DNA of 64,000 nt from Actinomadura hallensis (GTDB taxonomy: Bacteria; Actinomycetota; Actinomycetes; Streptosporangiales; Streptosporangiaceae): NCBI RefSeq assembly GCF_006716765.1, contig NZ_VFPO01000001.1:1116001-1180000 (forward strand), in the 5' to 3' direction. Of this stretch, positions 1-10,456 are shown in pieces. Under the pieces are notes generated by a model. It did not search any database and had not been told where the DNA came from. It was given only the letters and a program-made list of their open reading frames with translations. The stretch's first letter is position 1. Each line of letters starts with the position of its first letter. Position numbers and translations under genes: made by a program.

Positions 1-1988
1 CGTGGGAGTCGGTCAAGTACCACTTCCGCTCCCTCGGCACGGACGTCCAGCGGGAGGACTTCACCGTCGTCGGCATCGGCGACATGTCCGGGGACGTCTT
101 CGGCAACGGGATGCTGCTGTCGAAGCACATCCGGCTCGTCGCCGCGTTCGACCACCGGCACATCTTCGTCGACCCCGACCCGGACGCGGCCGCCTCGTAC
201 GCCGAGCGCCGCCGCCTGTTCGAGCTGCCGCGCAGCAGCTGGGCCGACTACGACCCCGCGCTGATCTCCGAGGGCGGCGGCGTGTTCCCCCGCACCGCCA
301 AGTCCGTCACGATCACCCCGCAGATGCGGGAGGCGCTCGGCCTCGACGACGACGTCAAGTCCCTGACCCCGCACGAGCTCATCAAGGCGGTGCTCACGGC
401 GCCGGTCGACCTGCTGTGGAACGGCGGCATCGGCACCTACGTGAAGTCGTCCGCCGAGAGCCACGCCGACGTCGGCGACAAGGCCAACGACCCCGTCCGG
501 GTGAACGGCGCGGACCTGCGGTGCCGGGTGGTCGGCGAGGGCGGCAACCTCGGGGTGACGCAGCTGGGCCGCATAGAGTACGCGCGCGGCGGCGGCCGGA
601 TCAACACCGACTTCATCGACAACTCCGCCGGCGTCGACACCTCCGACCACGAGGTGAACATCAAGATACTGCTCGACCAGGCGGTGCGGGACGGCGAGCT
701 GACCCGCAAGCAGCGCGACAACCTGCTGTACGAGATGACCGACGAGGTCGGGCGGCTCGTCCTGCGCGACAACTACGCGCAGAACGTGGTACTCGCCGCG
801 TCCCGCGCGCAGGCGCCGGAGATGCTGCACGTCCACGCCCGCTACCTGCGCAAGCTCGAACGGGACGGCCGCCTCCAGCGCCGCCTGGAGTTCCTCCCGG
901 ACGACAAGGCGCTCGCCGAGCGGCGGAAGGCCGGGCGCGGGCTCACCGGCCCCGAGTTCGCCGTCCTGCTGGCCTACGCCAAGCTGGCCCTCTCCGACGA
1001 CCTCATGGCCTCCGACCTGGCCGACGACCCGTACCTGGAGTCCTGGCTGGTCGACTACTTCCCGACCCCGCTGCGCGAGCGGTTCCGCCCCTACATGGAC
1101 CGGCACCCGCTGCGCCGCGAGATCATCACGACGACAGTGGTGAACGACCTGGTCAACGCCAGCGGCTCGACGTTCGTGTTCCGGATGAACGAGGAGACCG
1201 GCGCGTCGTCGCCCGACATCGCCCGCGCCTACCTCGTCGCCCGCGACGTGTTCGACATGCCGCGGTTCTGGGACGCGGTGGAGGGCCTGGCGCACCACGT
1301 CTCGGAGGCCACGCAGATCGCGATGCTGCTGGAGGCCCGCAAGCTCACCGAGCGCGGCGCCCGCTGGCTGCTGCACAACCGGCGGCCCCCGTTCGACATC
1401 CGCGAGACCATCGACTACTTCGCCGGCGGCGCGGCCACGCTGCGCTCCAGCGTGTCGAAGCTGCTGGTCGGCGCCGACCTCGCCGCGTTCGAGCAGCGCC
1501 GCGACGGCTTCGCCGAGCGGGGCGTGCCGGACGAGCTGGCCGAGCAGTGCGCGGCGTTCGTGCCGATGTTCTCCACCTTCGACCTGGTGGGCATCGCCCA
1601 CCAGACGGGACGTCCGGTGGAGGAGGTCGCGGAGGTCTACTTCGACCTCGCGGACCGGCTGCAACTGGCCCGCCTGCGCGAGCGGATAATAGCTCTTCCG
1701 CGCGACGACAAGTGGCGGTCGATGGCGCGCTCCGCTCTCCGCGACGACCTCTACACGGCCCACGCGGCGCTCACCCGGGACGTCCTGGTCACCAGCGAGC
1801 CCGGCGTGGCGCCCGAGGAGCGCATGGCCCGGTGGTCGGAGAAGAACGAGTCCGCCGTCCAGCGCGCCCAGCAGACGCTCAGTGAGATCTGGGAGAGCGA
1901 CAGCTTCGACCTGGCGACCCTCTCGGTGGCGCTGGGCGCGATCCGCACCCTGGTGACCGCCAGCTCACTGCCGTCCAAGGAGACCTGA
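1..1988 (+). CDS. NAD-specific glutamate dehydrogenase, large type (C-terminal part; 5' end outside window)
   Basis: The reading frame is open from the window edge and ends at TGA 1986-1988, giving about 661 residues. It is the C-terminal part of the roughly 1,600-residue NAD-dependent glutamate dehydrogenase (Bac_GDH), which converts glutamate to 2-oxoglutarate and ammonia in the cytosol. Visible signatures are the dinucleotide-binding stretch VVGIGDMSGDVFGNG near the start, DLLWNGGIGTYVK, and VVGEGGNLGVTQLGR followed by GGRINTDFIDNSAGVDTSDHE. The rest is the helical C-terminal domain. Codon third positions are almost all G or C. An interlocked inverted repeat follows, and the next gene converges. 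Confidence 0.95.
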   Translation, partial: WESVKYHFRSLGTDVQREDFTVVGIGDMSGDVFGNGMLLSKHIRLVAAFDHRHIFVDPDPDAAASYAERRRLFELPRSSWADYDPALISEGGGVFPRTAKSVTITPQMREALGLDDDVKSLTPHELIKAVLTAPVDLLWNGGIGTYVKSSAESHADVGDKANDPVRVNGADLRCRVVGEGGNLGVTQLGRIEYARGGGRINTDFIDNSAGVDTSDHEVNIKILLDQAVRDGELTRKQRDNLLYEMTDEVGRLVLRDNYAQNVVLAASRAQAPEMLHVHARYLRKLERDGRLQRRLEFLPDDKALAERRKAGRGLTGPEFAVLLAYAKLALSDDLMASDLADDPYLESWLVDYFPTPLRERFRPYMDRHPLRREIITTTVVNDLVNASGSTFVFRMNEETGASSPDIARAYLVARDVFDMPRFWDAVEGLAHHVSEATQIAMLLEARKLTERGARWLLHNRRPPFDIRETIDYFAGGAATLRSSVSKLLVGADLAAFEQRRDGFAERGVPDELAEQCAAFVPMFSTFDLVGIAHQTGRPVEEVAEVYFDLADRLQLARLRERIIALPRDDKWRSMARSALRDDLYTAHAALTRDVLVTSEPGVAPEERMARWSEKNESAVQRAQQTLSEIWESDSFDLATLSVALGAIRTLVTASSLPSKET

Positions 1989-2397
1989 TCCTGGAAGCAC
2001 CTGCGGCGTGCCGCCCGCGTACTCGGCCAGGTAAGGGCGGCACGCCGCAGGCGGCGCCCTACCGGCCGAGTACGCGGGGCGGGTGAATGAGCGGTGGCTC
2101 AGCGGGCGGAGACGAGGGAGACCGACTCGCCGAGGATGCGGGCCTTCCCGGACTCGGGGGCGTCGCCGGAGGTGACGGCCCGGTTGCGCCAGCAGCGCGA
2201 CAGAGAACGTGACGAAAGCCACGTATGGTGCAAGTCGCACAACACGCCCGGCGGGACACGGCGGACGTATCGCGCAAGTGTCGAACGCTCCCGCCGTCCC
2301 GCCCGGCCTCCGAGGAGGCACCGCCGGGTGCCGGGCGTCCCGCTGCAGCGGTCAGAAGCGCGGGACCCGCCGGCACCCGACGGGGATCAGGGGTGAT
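1989..2397. other. 409-base intergenic region between convergent genes
   Basis: I support no gene here. The first 90 bases hold two interlocked inverted repeats (listed separately). A short minus-strand frame at about 2099-2191 keeps strong third-position G/C and ends in LGESVSLVSAR, but I see no start or RBS, so it could be a gene remnant. Confidence 0.5.
2001..2078. terminator. Interlocked inverted repeats, probable bidirectional terminator
   Basis: Arm A (2001-2016) is a perfect 16-base inverted match to 2035-2050. Arm B (2014-2028), in the loop of A, is a perfect 15-base inverted match to 2064-2078. The A-B-A'-B' order means the hairpins compete or form a pseudoknot. The element lies between the GDH gene and a convergent lipoprotein gene, which fits termination. 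No T-run follows. Confidence 0.6.
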
Positions 2398-3378
2398 TCA
2401 TTTGACGTGCACGGCCTTGCGGTACAGGCCGGTGACCGTGGCGCGGCCCTCCGGCGGTACGGCGGCCAGGTACTGCACGAGGACGGTGGTGTCCATGCGC
2501 GTCCTGCCGGACCCGGCCGGGGCGAGCCCGACGAGATCCCCGCTCACGGACAGCCTGCCCGGACGGGATGAGGAGTACGCCTCCTTCTGCTTCAGGACAT
2601 ACCAGACCAGTGCCCCGCGATCCCTGGTGCGCAGCGCGTAGACGTCATAGGGCGCGGCGGCGAACCTGGACGACAGGGTCACCCCCCGCCCCGCCAGCGT
2701 CTTCTCGCCCTCCTTCAGCGCCTTGTACGTCTCGGTGGTCTGCGCCCCCTCGGCGAGGACGGAGGCGCCCGCGGCCCGCGGCCCCTCGGTGAGCAGCGCC
2801 GCGTGCGCCGCGGGCAGCCTGCCCGGCGCGACCGCGAGATCCTTCGCGTCCGGGGCGACCGGTGTGGCGTAACCGTCCGAGCCGAGCGCCACCTTGCTCA
2901 GCGCGGTGTCCCCCACCTGGGGAGCGACGGTCAGCAGCCACGGCGCGTCCGCCTTGGCGCGCGTGAACAGCAGCGCGTGCCGCACGGTCTGCTTGTTTCG
3001 GACCGTGGCCGCCCCGGCGGCGAACCACTGCGGGTACCCCGTCAGCCTCGGGATGTAGAACGACGTGTTCGTGAAGTGCAGCTTCGTCGGCCGCTGCTTG
3101 ACCGCGCGGCGGAACTTGAGGGCGGCGACGTCCATGGTGAACTGCGGGTCGGTCTCGACCGTGCGCAGCGGCTTCGGGCTGAACGTCCGCGCGGCGCGGT
3201 CGACGGCCGCGGTGTAGGAGGCGAGCACCTTCTCCGCCTCCGCCTTGGTCAGGGGAGGCTCCCCTTTGGGCTCGGCCGAGCCGGCCGACGAGGACGAACC
3301 TGAGCAACCCGCGCTCAGCGCGGCGGCGAGCAGGCTGGACGCGAGGACTGAGGCGACGGTGATGGTGCGTGCGGGCAT
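2398..3378 (-). CDS. Secreted lipoprotein, paralogue of the protein at 4832-5953
   Basis: The protein has 326 residues from the ATG at 3378, which has a GGGGGG ribosome-binding site just upstream. An in-frame ATG at 3420 is longer but less likely. The N-terminus is a lipoprotein signal: Arg, then a hydrophobic stretch ending in LSAGC, with Cys about residue 25 as the lipidated residue. A Ser-rich linker precedes a globular extracellular domain. The domain shares GYPQWFAA, a GYA.PV-like segment and YALRTRDRG with the protein at 4832-5953, so the two are paralogues flanking prfB. No enzymatic motif is visible and the function is unknown; an extracytoplasmic binding or envelope role is a guess from location. 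Confidence 0.85.
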   Translation of the reverse strand: MPARTITVASVLASSLLAAALSAGCSGSSSSAGSAEPKGEPPLTKAEAEKVLASYTAAVDRAARTFSPKPLRTVETDPQFTMDVAALKFRRAVKQRPTKLHFTNTSFYIPRLTGYPQWFAAGAATVRNKQTVRHALLFTRAKADAPWLLTVAPQVGDTALSKVALGSDGYATPVAPDAKDLAVAPGRLPAAHAALLTEGPRAAGASVLAEGAQTTETYKALKEGEKTLAGRGVTLSSRFAAAPYDVYALRTRDRGALVWYVLKQKEAYSSSRPGRLSVSGDLVGLAPAGSGRTRMDTTVLVQYLAAVPPEGRATVTGLYRKAVHVK

Positions 3379-3539
3379 ACTGCCCCCCGAGTGGCGACGG
3401 TGATTCCGGACCGCCGTCATCCTCGCAGAGTGACCACGCAGTCACGCTGCGAACACGAAATCCCGCCGCAAGAGTCTCCGGAAGACCGCGCGGAGACGGA
3501 CGCCCCGGCGGAACGCGCCGGGGACCTCGGGAGGACGGG

Positions 3540-4649
<1,110 letters not shown>

Positions 4650-4831
4650 GCTCTTGAGCTTAGCGCCGTCGGGGCACTGCTCACCGCCGTCCCCACTCCG
4701 CTTTTTCCCGCGCGGCCCGCGGGAGGCGCCGGACGGACACCCGCGGCCAATATCATGTGGGTGGCAGAATCACGGGCCGAGGACGCCGGCCGGATGGCGG
4801 CCGGCGCGGAGATCGGTCCGGGGGACGGTCT

Positions 4832-5953
4832 GTGCACAGGTTCACGCGGGTGATGGCGGTCGCGTTGCCGCTCGTCCTGGCGCTCGCCGCGGCGGGATGC
4901 GTCGGCGACCGGCCGGACGCGCGGCCCACCGCCACCGTGCCCACGACGTCGCCGCCCGAGCCCGTGCCGCTGACCCCGCAGGTCGCGGAGCGCGCGTTCC
5001 GCACCTACGTCACCGACGAGGACGTGGCGAGGGCCGCCGGCGACGAGCGGCTGGCGCTGACCTGGACGTCCGACGGGCAGGCCCAGCTCACCGCCGCCGA
5101 GTTCCGCGAGGCCGCCTACGACGGCGACCCGGTGCGCCGCTTCGTGTACGGCGACCCCGAGCTGTACGTCCCGAAGCTGAAGGACGACGCCTATCCGCAG
5201 TGGTTCGTGGCGTCCGTCGACCGTTCGGTCCTGGGCGAGCGCAAGAGCAAGCGCAAGGTGCTGATGGCGTTCGTCTTGCGCAGCGTGTCCGACCACTGGA
5301 AGCTCGCGTTCGCGACCGTGGTGCACCGCAAGGCGAAGGTGCCCGACGTCGCCGTCGACGACGAGGGCTATGCGGAGCCGCTCAGCACGGACGACACGTC
5401 GCTGCTCATCCGGCCTCGCGACGTCATCGGCATACACGCGACGGTCGCGGCCGAAGGGGGGCGCAGCGTCGCCGCCAAGGTGATCAAGTCGAGCGCCGTC
5501 ACCACGGGCTTCTACAAGGACGCCAAACGCGCCAAGAAGAAGGCCAAGGAGGACGACCTCACGCTCCAGACCGTCTACACCGCCACGCCCTTCCCCTACT
5601 TCGCGCTCCGCACGGAGGACGGCGGCGGCCTGATCGTCTACTCGATGTTCCGCAGCACCTCGCTCACCTCCGAGGGCGCCGACGCGCCCAAGCCGGAGAT
5701 CCCGGAGGAGGCGGAGCACCTGCTCGACGGCACCGTCGAGGGCAACAAGGTCGACACGACCGCCACCCTGCACTTCGCGGCGTACGACCCGCCGCGCAAG
5801 CGGGACGGCGACGAGGGCGAGGAGAAGGACGGGAAGAAGGACGCCGGCGACGAGGACGGCGGCAAGAAGGGCGGGGGCCGGAAGGCCCACGTCATCGCGG
5901 ACGAGGGAGCGATCACCAAGGCATCGACCCCGCCGCTGGAGAAGCAGCCCTGA
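4832..5953 (+). CDS. Secreted lipoprotein with highly charged C-terminal tail
   Basis: The start is GTG 4832, preceded by a GGGGGACGG RBS; an upstream in-frame ATG at 4757 lacks one. The 373-residue product begins with VHRFTR, then a hydrophobic stretch ending in LAAAGC (lipobox), so it should be a membrane-anchored extracellular lipoprotein. The globular part contains AYPQWFVAS, DDEGYAEPL and PFPYFALRTEDGGG, matching the lipoprotein on the other side of prfB. The last 60 or so residues are a Lys/Asp/Glu/Gly-rich tail missing from the paralogue. No catalytic motif is recognised. It is divergent from prfB, with about 180 bases between. Confidence 0.85.
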   Translation: MHRFTRVMAVALPLVLALAAAGCVGDRPDARPTATVPTTSPPEPVPLTPQVAERAFRTYVTDEDVARAAGDERLALTWTSDGQAQLTAAEFREAAYDGDPVRRFVYGDPELYVPKLKDDAYPQWFVASVDRSVLGERKSKRKVLMAFVLRSVSDHWKLAFATVVHRKAKVPDVAVDDEGYAEPLSTDDTSLLIRPRDVIGIHATVAAEGGRSVAAKVIKSSAVTTGFYKDAKRAKKKAKEDDLTLQTVYTATPFPYFALRTEDGGGLIVYSMFRSTSLTSEGADAPKPEIPEEAEHLLDGTVEGNKVDTTATLHFAAYDPPRKRDGDEGEEKDGKKDAGDEDGGKKGGGRKAHVIADEGAITKASTPPLEKQP

Positions 5954-6040
5954 GAACGGGCCCTTAGGGCGGGCCCTTGAGAACTTGGGGCGGGTCCTGG
6001 GAAAGGGTGCCGAGAAGGCGCGGGTGGGGCGGCCCGCTGC

Positions 6041-6226
6041 TCAGCCGTAGGCGCGCTGCAGGACGAGTGCGACGAACAGCAGGGCGATCAGCCCCGCGAG
6101 GACGAGGGTCGGCGAGGCGAACGGCCCGTGCTGGTGCAGTTCGGAGCGGGCCTCCCGGCAGGTGGGGCAGCGCCCCTCCACCACAGGGTTGGAGCATCGA
6201 GCACAGATCAGATGTTCGCAGCTCAT
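6041..6226 (-). CDS. Small zinc-ribbon protein with one transmembrane helix
   Basis: This 61-residue protein starts MSCEHLICARC and has Cys pairs in CEHLICARC and CPTC, a treble-clef or zinc-ribbon-like arrangement. One hydrophobic helix follows at about residues 38-57 and the end is basic. ATG 6226 has a GGGG-type RBS. I infer a zinc-binding N-terminal domain tethered to the membrane. The partner and role are unknown. It is monocistronic and convergent with the preceding lipoprotein gene. Confidence 0.75.
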   Translation of the reverse strand: MSCEHLICARCSNPVVEGRCPTCREARSELHQHGPFASPTLVLAGLIALLFVALVLQRAYG

Positions 6227-6639
6227 GTCGTGGCCCCAATCTCCGGGAACGGCCTGCGGGTACGTGCCAGGAAAGTGCCGATCTGTCCGGTCTCCGCCGA
6301 CCTATTAGGTATCTTTCACCATCATCCAGCGTAGCCGGACTGTATGGTCGTTCCGGCAAGTCCGGGAGCTTGACGGTAGGAAACGGCCGGACGTCGGGAG
6401 ACGGTTCACATGGCACTGATCGGACGGCACGCTCTGATCGGGCGATGTGACGGCCCCGGGCCACCGCGCCACGTCGAGTGGGACGAGACAGTCGACCGTC
6501 CCCTCTACACTGCTCGAAGGCTCCGCGTTCCACCTGCTCGCGAAGCCGGGCGGCACAGACCGGCGACCGCGGACGACTCCGCGGCCCGCGGGCCGGGCCG
6601 CTCCCCAACCCCTAGAGACCGAACCGCCGTGATGCAGCC
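6227..6639. other. 413-base non-coding region upstream of ftsE
   Basis: This is a divergent intergenic region between the zinc-ribbon gene and ftsE. It is less GC-rich around 6295-6375. A TACACT box at 6506-6511 could be a -10, but no convincing -35 is present. The sequence GCCGTGAT is duplicated just before the ftsE start. I see no gene or strong hairpin. Confidence 0.4.
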
Positions 6640-7329
6640 GTGATCCACTTCGACAACGTCACCAAGGTCTATCCGACCCAGAACCGGCCCGCCTTGCAGC
6701 ACGTGAACGTCGCCATCGAGAAGGGCGAGTTCCTGTTCCTGGTCGGCCCGTCCGGTTCCGGAAAGTCGACCTTCCTGCGCCTCATCCTGAAGGAGGAGCG
6801 TCCTTCCCAGGGTCACGTGCACGTGGCGGGCAAGGACCTGAACCGGCTGAGCAACTGGAAGGTGCCGCACCTGCGCCGCAGGATCGGCTGCGTCTTCCAG
6901 GACTTCCGCCTGCTCCCCAACAAGAACGTCTTCGAGAACGTCGCGTTCGCCCTCGAGGTGATCGGCAAGCCGCGGCGCTTCATCGGCAAGGTCGTGCCCG
7001 AGGTCATCGACCTCGTCGGCCTGGAGGGCAAGGCCCACCGGATGCCGGACGAGCTGTCCGGCGGCGAGCAGCAGCGCGTCGCCATCGCCCGGGCGTTCGT
7101 CAACCGGCCGATGATCCTCCTGGCGGACGAGCCGACGGGGAACATCGACCCCGCCACCTCGATCGGCATCATGAAGGTGCTGGACCGCATCAACCGGACC
7201 GGCACCACCGTCGTCATGGCCACCCACGACGCCGCGATCGTCGACGCGTTCCGCAAGCGCGTCGTCGAGCTGGAGGACGGCCGGGTCGTCCGCGACCAGT
7301 CGCGCGGCGTGTACGGGCAGGCGTACTGA
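6640..7329 (+). CDS. ftsE: Cell-division ATP-binding protein FtsE
   Basis: FtsE is the cytoplasmic ATPase of the FtsEX ABC-type complex, which in actinobacteria activates peptidoglycan hydrolases at the septum. The 229-residue protein has Walker [10 protein letters not shown], the ABC signature LSGGEQQR and Walker B ILLADEPT, with HD downstream in ATHDAAIV. The opening [19 protein letters not shown] is typical. The start is GTG 6640; an ATG eight bases upstream runs straight into a stop. ftsX follows after an unusually long 212-base gap. Confidence 0.98.
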   Translation: MIHFDNVTKVYPTQNRPALQHVNVAIEKGEFLFLVGPSGSGKSTFLRLILKEERPSQGHVHVAGKDLNRLSNWKVPHLRRRIGCVFQDFRLLPNKNVFENVAFALEVIGKPRRFIGKVVPEVIDLVGLEGKAHRMPDELSGGEQQRVAIARAFVNRPMILLADEPTGNIDPATSIGIMKVLDRINRTGTTVVMATHDAAIVDAFRKRVVELEDGRVVRDQSRGVYGQAY

Positions 7330-7541
7330 CCGTGTTCGCCGGGGAGCGCGGGAGCACCTCCGCCCGCGATCCGGGCCGGGACCCGGTACCCTCCACGGCA
7401 CTCCCATCTGAACCACCGATTCCTGCCGGGTCGTACGACACCCCGACGGCCCCGAGGTAGGAACGCCCCGCACCGGGCCCCGCTCCAGCGCGGGACGGCC
7501 CAGCTTTCCGGCGGGACACAGGCGATCAAGGACTACGAGGC

Positions 7542-8447
7542 ATGCGCGTACAGTTCGTTCTCCAGGAGATCTGGATCGGTCTCCGCCGGAACATGACGAT
7601 GACGATCTCCCTCGTCATCACCGTCGCCATCGCCATGGCGCTCTTCGGCACCGGGCTGCTCCTGCGGGCACAGGTCGACGCGTCCAAGAGCTACTGGTAC
7701 GACAAGATCGAGGTTTCGATCTTCCTGTGCGCCAAGACGAGCTCGAACCCGAGCTGCCAGAAGCAGGACGTCACCGACCAGCAGCGGGAGACGCTCAAGG
7801 GCCAGCTGGAACAGATGCCGCAGGTGTCCGAGGTCCAGTACGAGAACAAGCAGGAGGCCTACGAGCGGTTCAAGGACCGCTTCGCGGGCTCGCCCGGCTT
7901 CGTGGAGAGCACCCGCGAGGGCGACATCCCCGACTCGTTCCGGGTCAAGCTGAAGAACCCCGAGGAGTACAAGGCGGTCGCGCAGGCGATGCTCGGGCAG
8001 CCGGGCGTCGACACCGTCATCAACGAGCAGGAGATCCTGAAGCGGTTCTTCCGCATCCTGAACGGCCTGCAGGTGGCGGCGCTGACGATCGCGCTGATCC
8101 AGGTGATCGCCGCGGTGATGCTCGTCGGCAACACCGTCCGGCTGTCGGCGTTCAACCGGCGCCGCGAGACCGGCATCATGCGGCTGGTCGGCGCGTCCAA
8201 CACCTACATCCAGATGCCCTTCATCCTGGAGGGCGCCATCGCCGGCCTGATCGGCGGCGGGTTCGCGTCGATACTGCTGATCTTCAGCAAGAAGCTGCTC
8301 ATCGACCGGCTCGCGGGGGACGTCCAGCTCGTCAGCCAGCTCGGCTGGAGCACGGTCATCGCCGTCATCATCGTGTCCATCTGCTTCGGCGTGCTGCTGT
8401 GCGCGGTCGCGTCGTTCCTCACGCTGCGGAGATACCTGAAGATCTGA
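7542..8447 (+). CDS. ftsX: Cell-division membrane protein FtsX (permease-like)
   Basis: FtsX is the membrane partner of FtsE. The 301-residue protein has one N-terminal transmembrane helix (about 20-45), an extracellular domain of about 120 residues that binds hydrolase partners in the family, then three membrane helices. The conserved RRRETGIMRLVGAS cytoplasmic segment is present. ATG 7542 has an AAGGA RBS. Two cysteines in the ectodomain (LCAKTSSNPSC) could form a disulfide loop, as in actinobacterial FtsX. A strong hairpin and a separate promoter box follow before the protease gene. Confidence 0.97.
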   Translation: MRVQFVLQEIWIGLRRNMTMTISLVITVAIAMALFGTGLLLRAQVDASKSYWYDKIEVSIFLCAKTSSNPSCQKQDVTDQQRETLKGQLEQMPQVSEVQYENKQEAYERFKDRFAGSPGFVESTREGDIPDSFRVKLKNPEEYKAVAQAMLGQPGVDTVINEQEILKRFFRILNGLQVAALTIALIQVIAAVMLVGNTVRLSAFNRRRETGIMRLVGASNTYIQMPFILEGAIAGLIGGGFASILLIFSKKLLIDRLAGDVQLVSQLGWSTVIAVIIVSICFGVLLCAVASFLTLRRYLKI

Positions 8448-8476
8448 CCCGCGGCGCCCGCGCGGCGGGCGGGTGA

Positions 8477-8504
8477 CCGGATCCGGCGCATCCGCCGGAT
8501 CCGG
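8477..8504. terminator. Perfect 12-bp hairpin with 4-base loop after ftsX
   Basis: Bases 8477-8488 are fully complementary to 8493-8504 around a CATC loop. A second short stem lies at 8503-8515. The position after the ftsX stop suggests a terminator or attenuator that separates ftsEX from the protease gene. Confidence 0.6.
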
Positions 8505-8519
8505 CGGATCCCGCCGCTC

Positions 8520-8525
8520 TACACT
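8520..8525 (+). promoter_or_regulatory. Candidate -10 box for a leaderless protease transcript
   Basis: TACACT lies six bases before the ATG at 8532, so a transcript from it would begin at or very near the start codon. No clear -35 is visible. Confidence 0.35.
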
Positions 8526-8531
8526 TGCCGC

Positions 8532-9770
8532 ATGTTCCGGACTGCGCCGCTCCGGGGGAGGCGGCCCCGGCGACGACCCCCCGGCGACCGCGGAACGGGG
8601 CGGCTGGTGCGCGGCACCGCGGTCGCCGCCGCCATCGCCCTCGCCTACGGGGCGGGCGTCGTGACCGGCTCGGGCCCCCGGCGCCCCACCGCCGCGGCCG
8701 ACGGGTCGGTCCTCAACGAGGCGGCCGCGAAGATCGGCCGGCACGCCGCCGTCCCCGTCGAACGCGGCGACCTCGACCGCGCCGCCATCGAGGGCATGCT
8801 GGGCGTCCTCGGAGACAAGTGGGCGACCTACTACTCCGCCCGCGAGTACGACGACGTCGAGGGCCGCCTCAACGGCGACTACGGCGGCGTCGGGCTGTGG
8901 CTGGGCACCAAGGACGGCGACGGCGGCCGGGACGGCCGCGGCCGCGTGCTCGTGGCCAGCGTCCAGCCGGGCACCGCCGCGGCACGCGCGGGCGTGCGGG
9001 CCGGCGACGTGATCACCGAGGTGGCGGGATCGTCCGTGGCCGGGTGGGACGTCGGGCGCGTCGCGAAGGCGCTGCGCGGACGTCTCGGGGAGGCGGTCGA
9101 ACTGACCGTGGAGCGCGGCCGTCGAACAAGGCGGTTCCACCTCGTCCGCACACCGGTCCCAGAAGAGGACGTCACCGTGACCGATCTCGCCGACGACGCG
9201 CGGCTGATCCGCGTCGACGCGTTCACGCGCGGCACGGGACGGCGGGTCCGCGCGGCCGTCTCGGGGGAGTCGCCGCCCGGCCGTCCCGGCGGCGTCGTGC
9301 TGGACCTGCGCGGCAACCCCGGCGGGCTGCTGGAGGAGGCGGTCGAGACGGCGTCGGCGTTCCTGCGGAGCGGGCCGGTGGCGACGTACCTGCCGCGCGG
9401 CAGGCAGGCCCGCCGGTTCGGCGTCGGCACGCCGGGCGACGCGCAGACGCCGCTCGTCGTGCTCGTCGACGCCGGGACCGCCAGCGCGGCCGAGGTCGTC
9501 GCGGGCTCGCTCCGTGACCGCGACCGCGCGGTGATCATAGGATCGCGTACGTACGGCAAGGCCTCGGTGCAGGAGTCGATCACCCTCGGCGACGGGTCGG
9601 TGATCGAGCTGACCGTCGGTCGCTACCGGACCCCGAGCGGCCGTAACCTCGACGGGGTGGGGATCGAACCCGACATCGCGGTCTCCGCCGACCGCCCGCC
9701 GGCGGTGGCCGAGCGGCGCGCCCGGACGGTGCTGCGCGGCCTCAACGCGACGCTGCCGGACGAGGACTGA
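8532..9770 (+). CDS. S41-family C-terminal processing peptidase
   Basis: This 412-residue Ser/Lys protease has a basic N-terminus, a membrane anchor at about residues 30-50, a PDZ domain near 110-200 (GDYGGVGLWLG, then VQPGTAAARAGVRAGDVI), and the S41 catalytic domain. The nucleophile is Ser318 in GTASAAE and the general base Lys343 in YGKASVQ, 25 residues apart as in Prc/CtpA. It should act outside the membrane, cleaving near the C-termini of secreted proteins. The order ftsE-ftsX-S41-smpB is conserved in actinomycetes, which suggests a cell-division or envelope link. Start: ATG 8532, apparently leaderless. Confidence 0.93.
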   Translation: MFRTAPLRGRRPRRRPPGDRGTGRLVRGTAVAAAIALAYGAGVVTGSGPRRPTAAADGSVLNEAAAKIGRHAAVPVERGDLDRAAIEGMLGVLGDKWATYYSAREYDDVEGRLNGDYGGVGLWLGTKDGDGGRDGRGRVLVASVQPGTAAARAGVRAGDVITEVAGSSVAGWDVGRVAKALRGRLGEAVELTVERGRRTRRFHLVRTPVPEEDVTVTDLADDARLIRVDAFTRGTGRRVRAAVSGESPPGRPGGVVLDLRGNPGGLLEEAVETASAFLRSGPVATYLPRGRQARRFGVGTPGDAQTPLVVLVDAGTASAAEVVAGSLRDRDRAVIIGSRTYGKASVQESITLGDGSVIELTVGRYRTPSGRNLDGVGIEPDIAVSADRPPAVAERRARTVLRGLNATLPDED

Positions 9771-9787
9771 CCGCCGCCGGCGACACC

Positions 9788-9856
9788 GAGAGACGACCCC
9801 GAGAGACCGACCCCGTGAGACCGAACCCGTGAGATCGACCCGGAGAGATTGACGCG
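9788..9856 (+). repeat. Decaying 14-bp tandem repeat before smpB
   Basis: About five head-to-tail copies of a GAGAGACCGACCCC-like unit start near 9788, 9801, 9815, 9829 and 9843. Degenerate copies of the GAGAGAC core continue to about 9900. The period is not a multiple of three and the tract is non-coding. Confidence 0.75.
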
Positions 9857-9955
9857 GACGCCGAGAGACCGAGACCTACGCCGAGAGACTGAGACCGAGA
9901 CCGCCGACGACCGGAAGACCGGGCGACGGCGGAGACGCCGGACAAGGATGATGAC

Positions 9956-10447
9956 GTGGCACGGGACACCGGGCGCAAGAAGGACACCGGGCGCAGGCTC
10001 ATCGCCCAGAACAAGCGTGCCCGCTACGACTACCACATCGAGGAGACGTGGGAGGCGGGCATGGTGCTGATGGGCACGGAGGTCAAGGCCCTGCGCGCCG
10101 GACGCGCGTCCCTGACCGACGGCTACGCGCACGTGATGGACGGCGAGGTGTGGCTGGAGAACGTCCACATCCCCGAGTACACGCAGGGCACGTGGACCAA
10201 CCACGCGCCGCGCCGGCGCCGCAAGCTGCTGCTGCACAAGCGCGAGATCCAGAAGATCATCGCCAAGTCGTCCGAGCCGGGCTGGACCCTGGTCCCCCTG
10301 GCGCTGTACTTCAAGGACGGCAAGGCCAAGGTCGAGATCGGCCTGGCCCGTGGTAAGAAGACCTACGACAAGCGCCAGGCCATCGCCAAGAGAGAGGCCG
10401 AGCGGGAGATGCAGAGGGCGGCGGCGGCCCGGTTCAGGAGACGGTGA
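9956..10447 (+). CDS. smpB: SsrA-binding protein SmpB
   Basis: SmpB binds tmRNA and delivers it to stalled ribosomes for trans-translation. The 163-residue protein shows the family core: [51 protein letters not shown] and the basic tail [19 protein letters not shown]. The start is GTG 9956 with an AAGGATG RBS. Its partner ssrA lies 2.3 kb downstream on the same strand, separated by one lipoprotein gene. Confidence 0.98.
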   Translation: MARDTGRKKDTGRRLIAQNKRARYDYHIEETWEAGMVLMGTEVKALRAGRASLTDGYAHVMDGEVWLENVHIPEYTQGTWTNHAPRRRRKLLLHKREIQKIIAKSSEPGWTLVPLALYFKDGKAKVEIGLARGKKTYDKRQAIAKREAEREMQRAAAARFRRR

Positions 10448-10456
10448 AGGGTGTCG

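Noticed and set aside
2099-2191. Short minus-strand frame with coding-like third positions
   Set aside because: About 30 codons without start codon, RBS or recognisable family. At most a gene remnant, so mentioned only in the intergenic entry.
6506-6511. ftsE promoter TACACT
   Set aside because: The -10-like box has no -35 at any reasonable spacing and lies 130 bases upstream, so it is not listed as a feature.
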